Shown in pieces: positions 21,618 to 27,041 of a DNA stretch of 45,147 nt. The position numbers and the translations under genes are program-made. Position 1 is the stretch's first letter, and every line of letters starts with the position of its first letter. The notes beneath the pieces were generated by a model. That model saw nothing but the letters and a program-made list of their open reading frames with translations. It made no database searches and was not told where the DNA came from. The DNA comes from Micromonospora maritima (GTDB taxonomy: Bacteria; Actinomycetota; Actinomycetes; Mycobacteriales; Micromonosporaceae): NCBI RefSeq assembly GCF_902825405.1, contig NZ_CADEAU010000005.1, positions 1 to 45,147 on the forward strand, read 5' to 3'.

Positions 21618-21741
21618 GGCCGCCGGCAGGATTTGAACCTGCGACTCCCCGCCCCTCCTCCAGTCGTACGCACTGGCCGTCGGACGTGTCGACCCGTCGA
21701 CGAACGGTGGGGCGGTTGCTCTCCCGCTGAGCTACGGCGGC
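21618..21741 (-). tRNA. tRNA-like gene with a hugely expanded anticodon arm (124 nt)
   Basis: The 5' half is normal: acceptor GCCGCCG, TA, D-arm GCTC...GAGC. So is the 3' end: T-arm GCAGG-TTCAAAT-CCTGC and CGGCGGC. Between them a stem ACCGCCCC/GGGGCGG encloses about 53 extra bases instead of a 7-base loop. The insert holds two GTCGAC palindromes and a hairpin CCAGT-GCGTACG-ACTGG that itself looks like an anticodon arm. It may be an intron-like insertion or a non-decoding tRNA-like RNA. Identity is undetermined; no known group I intron would fit in so short an insert. Confidence 0.55.
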
Positions 21742-21746
21742 ACGAG

Positions 21747-21819
21747 AGCCAGCGGCGGGAGTTGAACCCGCATCCTCCCGATTACGAAACGGGCGCTCTG
21801 CCTGGTGAGCTTCGCTGGC
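21747..21819 (-). tRNA. tRNA-Thr(CGT)
   Basis: Acceptor GCCAGCG/CGCTGGC, anticodon loop TTCGTAA, stem CCCGT/TCGGG with a T-T mismatch at 31-39, T-arm GCGGG-TTCAACT-CCCGC. Confidence 0.85.
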
Positions 21820-21825
21820 GTGCGG

Positions 21826-21899
21826 AGCCGACGGTGGGACTCGAACCCACGACCTGCGGGTTACAAGGCCGCTGCTCTGGCCATCTGAGCTACGTCGGC
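21826..21899 (-). tRNA. tRNA-Thr(TGT)
   Basis: Acceptor GCCGACG/CGTCGGC, anticodon loop CTTGTAA, stem GCGGC/CCCGC with a C-C mismatch at 31-39, T-arm GTGGG-TTCGAGT-CCCAC. Confidence 0.85.
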
Positions 21900-21904
21900 G
21901 TGCG

Positions 21905-21976
21905 CTCCGGGACAAGGATTCGAACCTCGCTTTCCGCATCCAGAGTGCGGCGTCTTGCCGAATAGACGATCCCGGA
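21905..21976 (-). tRNA. tRNA-Gln(CTG)
   Basis: Acceptor TCCGGGA/TCCCGGA, anticodon arm CCGCA-CTCTGGA-TGCGG, T-loop TTCGAAT, discriminator G. Confidence 0.88.
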
Positions 21977-21981
21977 AGGGT

Positions 21982-22008
21982 GGCCGGCGAGTCGCGATCT
22001 CGCCGGCC
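21982..22008 (-). terminator. Terminator-like hairpin after the HNH gene
   Basis: GGCCGGCGAG pairs perfectly with CTCGCCGGCC around TCGCGAT. It lies between the HNH stop (22014) and tRNA-Gln. Confidence 0.65.
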
Positions 22009-22013
22009 GGCGG

Positions 22014-22457
22014 TCAGCGCTGCACGGCGCTCGCCCAGGTGGGGACCGTCGGCTGCAGCTGCAGCTCCATGCCGGCCTCGGCCGGCGTCCGGTCCGCCTT
22101 GCGCTGGTTGCACGAGTAGCAGGCGCTGACGGTGTTCTTGTAGCTGTTCCGACCGCCGCGCGAGCGGGGCAGGATGTGGTCGACGGTCGTGGCAGGGGCG
22201 AGGCAGTACCCGCACCGGTGGCCGTCGCGGCGCAGCACGCCGGCCTTGGACCAGGCGGGGCCGTTGGTGTAGCGCCACTTCGTGACGACGTAGCGGACGA
22301 GCCGCAGGACCTTGGGCATCGGGAAGACGCCGATCAGCCGGTCCGGCTCGGCTTCGTGGATCTCGGCGACCTGGCGCATGAGCATCCGGATCGCGTGTCG
22401 TACGGGGACCCGGTGCAGTGGTCCCAGGTCGGCGTTGAGGACGAGAACGGCGTCCAC
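22014..22457 (-). CDS. HNH endonuclease embedded in the tRNA array, 147 aa
   Basis: GTG at 22457 follows AAAGGAGG at 4-bp spacing. The classical HNH fold is clear: RDGHRCGYCLAPATTVDHIL, then PRSRGGRNSYKNTVSACYSC and NQRKADRTP. This gives two CxxC zinc knuckles, the VDHI catalytic His and the final N-x-x-K. N-terminal VLNADLGPLHRVPVRHAI is the usual leader of this actinophage HNH subgroup. The nuclease may spread itself or tRNA segments by cutting tRNA-array alleles lacking it; that is inference from position. Confidence 0.9.
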   Translation of the reverse strand: MDAVLVLNADLGPLHRVPVRHAIRMLMRQVAEIHEAEPDRLIGVFPMPKVLRLVRYVVTKWRYTNGPAWSKAGVLRRDGHRCGYCLAPATTVDHILPRSRGGRNSYKNTVSACYSCNQRKADRTPAEAGMELQLQPTVPTWASAVQR

Positions 22458-22494
22458 CGGGCCTCCTTTCGTCTCGTGGCCGGTGATCGTTGAG

Positions 22495-22567
22495 AGCGGA
22501 CGACGGGGTTCGAACCCGCGACCTGCACCTTGGCAAGGTGCCGCGCTACCAGCTGCGCTACGTCCGC
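22495..22567 (-). tRNA. tRNA-Gly(GCC)
   Basis: Acceptor GCGGACG/CGTCCGC, anticodon arm GCACC-TTGCCAA-GGTGC, T-arm GCGGG-TTCGAAC-CCCGT, discriminator T as for Gly. Confidence 0.9.
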
Positions 22568-22593
22568 ATGGTGGGTGCTGCTATGGTGCTGAA

Positions 22594-22654
22594 CGCCCGC
22601 CGGACCGGCCGGCCCTGCTTGCAGGGTTCCTCTTCGGAGGCTCTCCGGCGGGCG
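22594..22654. ncRNA. Multibranched structured RNA candidate in the tRNA array
   Basis: A perfect 11-bp closing stem (CGCCCGCCGGA with TCCGGCGGGCG) contains two further hairpins, CCCTGC-TT-GCAGGG and CCTC-TTCG-GAGG, plus a CCGGCCGG segment. No ORF or cloverleaf fits. It lies between tRNA-Gly and tRNA-Thr and could be a small RNA or an RNase III processing signal. Confidence 0.45.
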
Positions 22655-22668
22655 CCTTCGTGTTGTGG

Positions 22669-22741
22669 AGCCGCCGCGGGGAGTTGAACCCCGGGCCTCG
22701 TCCGTACCAAGGACGCGCTCTACCTCCTGAGCTACGGCGGC
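22669..22741 (-). tRNA. tRNA-Thr(GGT)
   Basis: Acceptor GCCGCCG/CGGCGGC, anticodon arm CGTCC-TTGGTAC-GGACG, T-arm CGGGG-TTCAACT-CCCCG, encoded CCA. Confidence 0.9.
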
Positions 22742-22748
22742 GGGTGGA

Positions 22749-23270
22749 TCAGATGGCGCCGAGGCCGACGTGCTCGCCGTGAGCTTGGGCGACCAGGCAG
22801 GGCCATGCCACGGCTGCGCAGGCGCGGCAGACCCATTGCTGACGCTCGCGGCTCCAGGCCGGCCGGTGGTAGGCGGGCGGGAGGGTGAACCGCGTCGTGG
22901 CTTCGAGGCCCTCGATGCCGGCGAGGTCGTCGACGAGCAGCCCGGCTGGGGCGGCGGGTCGGCGGGCCTTGCAGTGCGGGCAGATCAGCGGCGGGCGGCA
23001 GCGGGCGACGTCCTGGATCCCGGGCTCGCCTCCACCCCTCAGGGTGGCCATCGCCTCGTCGAGATCGGCGCCGGTGGCGCGACAGAATGCGCGCACTTTG
23101 CCGATCTCGGGGTAGTCGTCCCATTCGCCGTTCTGCCACCGGAACACCGTGCTCCGGCCGATGTGCCCTTGAACGATCTGGGTGATCGACGTGATCTCGT
23201 CGGTTTTGGCATTCTCGACCGCGCGCCGCACGAATGCGGCCCATCTCTGCTGCGGCGTAGTCGATTGCAT
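22749..23270 (-). CDS. HTH protein with C-terminal zinc ribbon, 173 aa
   Basis: ATG at 23270 (GGGGGGAG 8 bp upstream; GTG 23279 is the alternative). Residues about 25-60 form an XRE-like helix-turn-helix (ITSITQIVQGHIGRSTVFRW, then GKVRAFCRATGADLDEAMAT). The C-terminal half has CRPPLICPHCKARRP and QQWVCRACAAV, a four-Cys ribbon. It is probably a DNA-binding regulator, placed divergent to lsr2 and upstream of tRNA-Thr, so it could control either. Family members with this fusion are seen in phages and mobile elements. Confidence 0.75.
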   Translation of the reverse strand: MQSTTPQQRWAAFVRRAVENAKTDEITSITQIVQGHIGRSTVFRWQNGEWDDYPEIGKVRAFCRATGADLDEAMATLRGGGEPGIQDVARCRPPLICPHCKARRPAAPAGLLVDDLAGIEGLEATTRFTLPPAYHRPAWSRERQQWVCRACAAVAWPCLVAQAHGEHVGLGAI

Positions 23271-23421
23271 CTCCGCCACTCCCCCCAGGCGTTGAGAATC
23301 GCGAGGCCGCTACCTGCTCCAATGGGCGCCCTCGTCTTGATGATCTGCTCAGCTGACGCTACGTTGTGCACCATACCGTCTCGTACGGAGTGGTTCACTC
23401 TGGCTCATCCCTGGGGGACAA

Positions 23422-23838
23422 GTGGCTCGTCAAGAGATCGTCAAGCTGTTCGACGACATCACCGGTGAGGACATCACCGATCAGCGCGGTGCCGGCCGCG
23501 TCGAGTTCGAGGTCGGGGGCAAGCGGTACGAGGTCGACCTCAGCACCAAGAACCAGGACGCGCTCAAGGAGGCTCTGGAGCCCTTCATCTCTGCTGGTCG
23601 GCGCGTCGTCAGCGCCAGCGTCCGCCGGCACCTGGAGTCGCCCAGTCGCCGCACTGCGCACCTGGATCGTGCCCAGCTGGCGGAGATTCGCCGCTGGGGG
23701 CAGGAGAACGCCGCGGCTCTGGGCCTGAAGCCGCCGTCCGACAAGGGTCGGGTCTCCAACGAGGTGCTGGAGGCGTACCGGGAGCACGACGGGCAGCGGG
23801 TGCGCCGGCCGGTGCCGCCCGCGTTTGCCGCCGCCTGA
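23422..23838 (+). CDS. lsr2: Lsr2-family xenogeneic silencer, 138 aa
   Basis: GTG at 23422 with GGGGGA upstream. The N-terminal dimerisation region matches Lsr2 (MARQEIVKLFDDITGEDI, then VEFEVGGKRYEVDLS and NQDALKEALEPFISAGRR). The C-terminal DNA-binding part has IRRWGQENAAALG and SDKGRVSNEVLEAYREH, where the AT-hook-like R-G-R is changed to K-G-R. Lsr2 bridges AT-rich DNA and silences foreign genes in actinomycetes. A copy on a mobile element may hide the element's own DNA or interfere with host Lsr2. It lies inside the tRNA array on the opposite strand. Confidence 0.9.
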   Translation: MARQEIVKLFDDITGEDITDQRGAGRVEFEVGGKRYEVDLSTKNQDALKEALEPFISAGRRVVSASVRRHLESPSRRTAHLDRAQLAEIRRWGQENAAALGLKPPSDKGRVSNEVLEAYREHDGQRVRRPVPPAFAAA

Positions 23839-23851
23839 CGTGCAGAACTGT

Positions 23852-23894
23852 CGACGAGGCCGGTGGTGGGGCGACTCGCTGCCGGCCTTCGTCG
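23852..23894 (+). terminator. lsr2 terminator
   Basis: CGACGAGGCCGG pairs with CCGGCCTTCGTCG (one extra T) around an 18-base loop, 13 bp after the lsr2 stop. Confidence 0.75.
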
Positions 23895-23897
23895 TTG

Positions 23898-23969
23898 AGC
23901 GGTGCCGGGGACTTGAACCCCGCCCAGCAGCTTGGAAGGCTGCCGCTCTGCCAGATGAGCTAGCACCGC
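23898..23969 (-). tRNA. tRNA-Gly(TCC)
   Basis: Acceptor GCGGTGC/GCACCGC, anticodon arm GCAGC-CTTCCAA-GCTGC, T-loop TTCAAGT, discriminator T. Confidence 0.9.
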
Positions 23970-23981
23970 ATTGATCTTGCG

Positions 23982-24055
23982 TAGGCCGTAGGGGGCTCGA
24001 ACCCCTAACCTCCTGGGCGAGAACCAGGTGAGCTGCCAGCTTGCTCCAACGGCCC
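23982..24055 (-). tRNA. tRNA-Glu(CTC)
   Basis: Acceptor GGGCCGT/ACGGCCT with G1-U72 as in the Glu(TTC) gene, anticodon arm CCTGG-TTCTCGC-CCAGG, T-arm AGGGG-TTCGAGC-CCCCT. Confidence 0.88.
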
Positions 24056-24063
24056 ATGGAGCC

Positions 24064-24104
24064 GGCGAGGGGTCGGGTTGCGCGCCCGGGCGCTTCCCCT
24101 CGCC
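24064..24104. other. GC-rich hairpin between tRNA genes
   Basis: GGCGAGGGG pairs with CCCCTCGCC; the loop contains the self-complementary GCGCGCCCGGGCGC. It fills the 50-bp gap between tRNA-Glu(CTC) and the next tRNA-like gene. Confidence 0.5.
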
Positions 24105-24107
24105 AAC

Positions 24108-24177
24108 GTGCCCGACCGGGACTCGAACCCGGAACCTCCCCCTCAGCGGGGTGCTCTGCCACTTGAGCTACCGCGCC
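24108..24177 (-). tRNA. tRNA-like gene with a truncated anticodon arm (Leu(GAG)-like?)
   Basis: D-arm GCTC/GAGC and T-arm CCGGG-TTCGAGT-CCCGG are normal. The anticodon region is three bases short: CCCC and GGGG enclose only GCTGA(G), and the acceptor GGCGCGG/TCGGGCA has two mismatches. GAG can be read in the loop, but the gene lacks the long arm of tRNA-Leu. A pseudogene is possible. Confidence 0.4.
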
Positions 24178-24270
24178 AGCCGGATGCCAGTCCGGCCCCC
24201 GCCCTACCGCTCTCGGTCCTCCTCGCCGCTGGCACGGCGGATCGTCGCGAGTTCGGGTCGGGCGAACCTG

Positions 24271-24343
24271 TGCCCACCGCCGGCGTCGAACCGGCAACCT
24301 CCGAGTTTTCAGCCCGGCGCTCTACCCCCTGAGCTTGGTGGGC
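24271..24343 (-). tRNA. tRNA-Phe(GAA)
   Basis: Acceptor GCCCACC/GGTGGGC, anticodon arm CCGGG-CTGAAAA-CTCGG, T-arm GCCGG-TTCGACG-CCGGC, discriminator A. Confidence 0.9.
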
Positions 24344-24350
24344 GTGCACG

Positions 24351-24423
24351 TGGAATCGCAGGGAGTCGAACCCTGGGCCTCCGCTCTGCCGAAGCGGTGC
24401 TCTACCAACTGAGCTACGACCCC
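24351..24423 (-). tRNA. tRNA-Ala(GGC) with C33
   Basis: Acceptor GGGGTCG/CGATTCC carries G3-U70 and A73. The anticodon arm CCGCT-TCGGCAG-AGCGG has C at position 33. T-arm CAGGG-TTCGACT-CCCTG. Confidence 0.85.
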
Positions 24424-24428
24424 ATCGC

Positions 24429-24460
24429 CCGGCCGCCGACAAGGAGCTGCCGGCGGCCGG
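24429..24460. other. Hairpin in the tRNA-Trp to tRNA-Ala spacer
   Basis: CCGGCCGCCG pairs perfectly with CGGCGGCCGG around a 12-base loop. The rest of the 106-bp spacer (24424-24529) shows nothing else recognisable. Confidence 0.5.
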
Positions 24461-24529
24461 GGTGTTGCATGCCATCCACTGTGTAGTTCTCAATGATCAT
24501 CGCCGAGCCGGCCGAGGCCGGGACGTTGC

Positions 24530-24603
24530 GCAGGGGCGACAGGACTCGAACCTGCAACCGCCGGTTTTGGAGACCGGTGCTCTACCAGTTGAGCTACGCC
24601 CCT
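24530..24603 (-). tRNA. tRNA-Trp(CCA)
   Basis: Acceptor AGGGGCG/CGCCCCT, anticodon arm CCGGT-CTCCAAA-ACCGG, T-arm GCAGG-TTCGAGT-CCTGT, discriminator G as for Trp. It is the promoter-proximal member of the array. Confidence 0.92.
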
Positions 24604-24632
24604 ATGAAGTTTTTCCTGGTCCGGATATGGAA

Positions 24633-24669
24633 GAAGCCGCCTCACCCCGTGTGCTGGGTGGGCGGCTTC
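24633..24669 (-). terminator. Terminator of the 42-aa gene
   Basis: GAAGCCGCC and CACCC pair with GGGTG and GGCGGCTTC (one bulged T), followed on the minus strand by TTCTTCC. It separates the small gene from tRNA-Trp. Confidence 0.65.
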
Positions 24670-24685
24670 CGCGTTCTGCGGGGCG

Positions 24686-24814
24686 CTAGCCGCGCCACCT
24701 GCCCAGCGTCTGGGTGTTCCACTGCTCATCGAAGGCTCGTCCGTTGCACGCGGGCAGCACGACGTAGCCGAGCGGCATGGACCGCTTCGACTCGCTGATG
24801 TGCTGCGCGTTCAT
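24686..24814 (-). CDS. Small protein behind the palindrome operator, 42 aa
   Basis: ATG at 24814 follows GAGGAG at 8-bp spacing; stop TAG at 24686. The product begins MNAQHISESKRSMPLGYVVL and ends NTQTLGRWRG, with one Cys. No family is recognised. About 48 bp upstream lies a TGGCA-N3-TGCCA palindrome like those of the two cargo operons, with TTGCCA positioned as -35 and CAAGGT 16 bp further as a possible -10. Confidence 0.6.
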   Translation of the reverse strand: MNAQHISESKRSMPLGYVVLPACNGRAFDEQWNTQTLGRWRG

Positions 24815-24861
24815 CGGGGAACTCCTCGATCGGTGGTTGACCTTGCACTCATGACGGTAGG

Positions 24862-24874
24862 TGGCAACGTGCCA
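24862..24874. promoter_or_regulatory. TGGCA-N3-TGCCA palindrome
   Basis: TGGCA-ACG-TGCCA, the same 13-bp inverted repeat as at 11603, 14672 and 32919. It lies upstream of the 42-aa gene on the minus strand. Confidence 0.6.
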
Positions 24875-24918
24875 ATCGGGCAAGGTTTTTTCGGGGCACG
24901 GCATCGACGGGGATGCGT

Positions 24919-24956
24919 CGAGGGGCGGTCACCGGATGGTGTCCGCCCCTCGTTTT
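24919..24956. terminator. Rho-independent terminator of the toxin-antitoxin operon
   Basis: A 15-bp stem (CGAGGGGCGGTCACC with GGTGTCCGCCCCTCG, one T-T mismatch) closes a GGAT loop and is followed by TTTT on the plus strand. It sits just after the stop of the minus-strand gene at 24963, and could also end a short plus-strand transcript. Confidence 0.75.
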
Positions 24957-24962
24957 CGCAGG

Positions 24963-25100
24963 TCAGTCCTGTTGTTCGTCGGGCTCATCGGCGCGCCGAA
25001 ATTCTTCGACCTCGGCGAGCATCTGCGCGCGGTAGGCGGCCACGCGATCCTCGTCGAGGTCCATCTCGGCGCGTACCTCGGGCCAGCTTCGACCGCTCAC
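24963..25100 (-). CDS. Third gene of the TA-like operon, 45 aa
   Basis: GTG at 25100 overlaps the antitoxin stop (GTGA). The product begins VSGRSWPEVRAEMDLDEDRV and continues AAYRAQMLAEVEEFRRADE, a charged helix. This recalls small XRE-like or RHH-partner fragments but no family is assigned. Coupled translation and a downstream terminator support a real gene. Confidence 0.65.
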   Translation of the reverse strand: MSGRSWPEVRAEMDLDEDRVAAYRAQMLAEVEEFRRADEPDEQQD

Positions 25101-25411
25101 GCGGCGACCGACCTCTGGGCGATCCGGTCAATCAGTCGATGCAGCTCGCCGACCGGCACGACCCGGTCCTCACGATCCCCCTGGCTCGCCCTGAGTCGGG
25201 CCTCCTCGGCTAGCTCGCGCACAAGATCGTTCGGGGTGATGCCGCGGCGGTCGGCTTCATCCTCCAGCCAGATGGCCAGGGCCTCGTCCTCGCCGCGGAT
25301 GCGGAACGAGTAGGACATCTTGACGGGGCGCCGCTCTCGTTCCACGGTGGCGCCGGTTAGATCAATGGGCTCCTGGGAGAGCTTCAGTGCTTCCTCGCGT
25401 TCGCGGTTCAT
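25097..25411 (-). CDS. RHH-type antitoxin-like protein, 104 aa
   Basis: ATG at 25411 overlaps the upstream stop (ATGA). The middle holds a ribbon-helix-helix-like unit: MSYSFRIRGEDEALAIWLED, then EADRRGITPNDLVRELAEEA. The C-terminus is helical and would bind the toxin. Gene order toxin first, antitoxin second is less common but known. It probably also represses the operon promoter near 25690-25715. Confidence 0.65.
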   Translation of the reverse strand: MNREREEALKLSQEPIDLTGATVERERRPVKMSYSFRIRGEDEALAIWLEDEADRRGITPNDLVRELAEEARLRASQGDREDRVVPVGELHRLIDRIAQRSVAA

Positions 25412-25689
25412 GACGCACCCCTGTTCAGCAGTACCTCGGCATCGGTGATTTCATCGCCGGTCAGGTGTCGAGCGGTGACCACCAGGTACTGGTCATCGCT
25501 CTCCTCGATGAGGGTTACCGCCAGGAGCTGGGCGTCGCGCCCCCGTCCGATGATCCGCAGGATGGAGCCGATGTGCTGGCGGATCTTGGGGTGGGCGTAG
25601 CGCAGGACGTAGACGACGTCCTGCCAGGCCACCTTGTTGACAGCTAGGGCCTCGTAGCTGTCGTCGTCCCAGCGGTATTCCTCATCCAC
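25408..25689 (-). CDS. Small toxin-like protein of a TA-like operon, 93 aa
   Basis: GTG at 25689 appears leaderless: TATACT lies exactly six bases upstream. ATG at 25704 gives five more residues and is the alternative. The chain reads SYEALAVNKVAWQDVVYVLR, then ILRIIGRGRDAQLLAVTLIE and YLVVTARHLTGDEITDAEVL. The final 'TARxLxxxE' strand-helix resembles the BrnT/RelE-like toxin fold (RNases), but catalytic residues cannot be assigned. Pairing with an RHH partner supports a toxin role. Confidence 0.6.
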   Translation of the reverse strand: MDEEYRWDDDSYEALAVNKVAWQDVVYVLRYAHPKIRQHIGSILRIIGRGRDAQLLAVTLIEESDDQYLVVTARHLTGDEITDAEVLLNRGAS

Positions 25690-25715
25690 AGGGTGAGTAT
25701 ACATTTGTAGACACC
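25690..25715 (-). promoter_or_regulatory. TA-like operon promoter and operator
   Basis: TATACT (25701-25696) is a near-consensus -10. It lies inside an imperfect inverted repeat, GTGTCTAC ... GTATACTCAC, which could be the binding site of the RHH partner. Confidence 0.5.
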
Positions 25716-25754
25716 GCCAATGGGGAGTTCGCTCGGGTCGCTTTCCGGAGCTGC

Positions 25755-26357
25755 TTACTCGATCTCGTCCTCGGACGAGGCCCCAGGAAGCCACCGTACG
25801 CCGACGCGCTTCGCCTGCAGCTCCTTGACGAGCCCGTCAACGTCGCGGCCGATCCAGCCCAGCTTCCGGGCGTACGGCGGGGCGGCGACCACCCGGCCGT
25901 CGCGCACCTCCACGCCGACGGTCGCCCGCCCCATCGGCACCCAGAGCGCGCCGGCCTCGACCGTCCGCGGCAGGGTCACCCGCCACGCGAGCGCGCCCTG
26001 CTTCTCCGCCTGGTCCGTCGTCCAGCCCGAGCCGTAGGTCTTGGACCAGCGGCAGGCGATCCGCAGGATCCGGGTGCACTCGCCGGCGATGAGCAGGTTG
26101 CGCTCCTGGAAGCCGCCCGGGCCATTCCATTGCCGCACCGTCGGCAGGTGCTCCCGGTGCGGGATGCCGTGCTTCTTGGCCAGGGCGACGCCGAGGGAGT
26201 CGATCCCCTCGGCGCCGCCCGACACGACCAGGTCCGGCCGCCGGCGCGCGAACACGCCCTCGATGATCTCCTCGGCGGCGGCGAGCGCGCTCAGGTCGAC
26301 GAACGTGGTGCTGCCGACGATCGCCAGCACCACCGGCTCGGTCGGCAGGGTGGTCAC
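25755..26357 (-). CDS. DUF2493 / SLOG-domain protein, 200 aa
   Basis: GTG at 26357 overlaps the upstream stop (GTGA). A Rossmann-like SLOG core is visible: VVLAIVGSTTFVDL (nucleotide-binding loop), LVVSGGAEGIDSLGVALAKK, and a C-terminal FQERNLLIAGECTRILRIA. SLOG proteins sense or process nucleotide-derived ligands; DUF2493 members are frequent in phages. A C-terminal extension of about 90 residues with VGVEVRDGRVV is not recognised. It is the last gene of the long minus operon that starts at 31691. Confidence 0.78.
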   Translation of the reverse strand: MTTLPTEPVVLAIVGSTTFVDLSALAAAEEIIEGVFARRRPDLVVSGGAEGIDSLGVALAKKHGIPHREHLPTVRQWNGPGGFQERNLLIAGECTRILRIACRWSKTYGSGWTTDQAEKQGALAWRVTLPRTVEAGALWVPMGRATVGVEVRDGRVVAAPPYARKLGWIGRDVDGLVKELQAKRVGVRWLPGASSEDEIE

Positions 26358-26710
26358 TGGCAGGACAGGTGCTGCTCGGCGAACCCGTCCGCCGAGAAGC
26401 TGATCATGCTGGAAACAACTCGCGCGGCGGCCACCTCGGGCAGGGCGACCAGGCTGCCCTCCGGCAGCACCGGCAGGACGCCCTCCCAGGTCACGTCCGA
26501 CCCTCGGCCCACGACCCGAAGCACCGTCTTCATCCCGCCCTGCGGCACCGTCGCGGTCAGCGCGTGAGCCACGGCGAGCGCCGTCCGCTCCACGGCCTCC
26601 ATGCCAGACCAGCCGTGCTCGGTGTAGGTGGCGCCGGCGACGTAGTCGCCGTCGACGTAGACGTGGACCGTTTCGTCGTTGGGTCGCTCGATGGTCACTC
26701 GATCGGTCAT
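26354..26710 (-). CDS. Hypothetical protein, 118 aa
   Basis: ATG at 26710 follows GGAAGGCGAGAGGG. Beta-rich beginning (VTIERPNDETVHVYVDGDYV) then GWSGMEAVERTALAVAHAL, and a Val/Ala-rich end. No family is recognised. The frame extends upstream over 100 bp but without a supported start. Confidence 0.6.
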   Translation of the reverse strand: MTDRVTIERPNDETVHVYVDGDYVAGATYTEHGWSGMEAVERTALAVAHALTATVPQGGMKTVLRVVGRGSDVTWEGVLPVLPEGSLVALPEVAAARVVSSMISFSADGFAEQHLSCQ

Positions 26711-26819
26711 GCCCTCTCGCCTTCCTCGTTTGTCGTTGCCGCGTGCTCCTGGCTGGCGCCCACGCGGCTTCTGCCCGGCGCCGCGCGGGGGGCTCAGGGA
26801 GAACCGGCCCGGCATCGGG

Positions 26820-27041
26820 TCAGGCATTGCGCTGTTGCGCCTGCTTCTCGAAGTGCTTGCGGCGCCTGGCGAAGTATCGCCGCACGGCGAGCCACTCGTC
26901 TTGCACCGCTTCCACGTCCTCCTCCGAGGGCTCCTCGCCGGTGGCGCGCTGGAGGTGGGCTCGCATCTCGTCGTACTCCAGGCCGCTGATGATTGACTCG
27001 AACAGGTCGTAGGCGTTGGCGTTGACCATGGGGTCGCTCAT
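26820..27041 (-). CDS. Small helical protein, 73 aa
   Basis: ATG at 27041 overlaps the upstream stop (ATGA). Acidic first half (YDLFESIISGLEYDEM) and basic end (RRYFARRRKHFEKQAQQ). This bipolar charge suggests protein or nucleic-acid contact. No family is recognised. Confidence 0.6.
   Translation of the reverse strand: MSDPMVNANAYDLFESIISGLEYDEMRAHLQRATGEEPSEEDVEAVQDEWLAVRRYFARRRKHFEKQAQQRNA

Noticed and set aside
21202-22536. A 444-aa minus-strand frame across several tRNA genes, and a 300-aa one at 23395-24297
   Set aside because: They read through folded tRNA genes and lsr2 (antisense), and consist of tRNA-derived peptide patterns such as repeated 'VAGSNPA'-like strings.
24178-24270. A tRNA gene in the spacer before tRNA-Phe
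   Set aside because: No T-arm with TTCGA-type loop and no matching acceptor halves were found.
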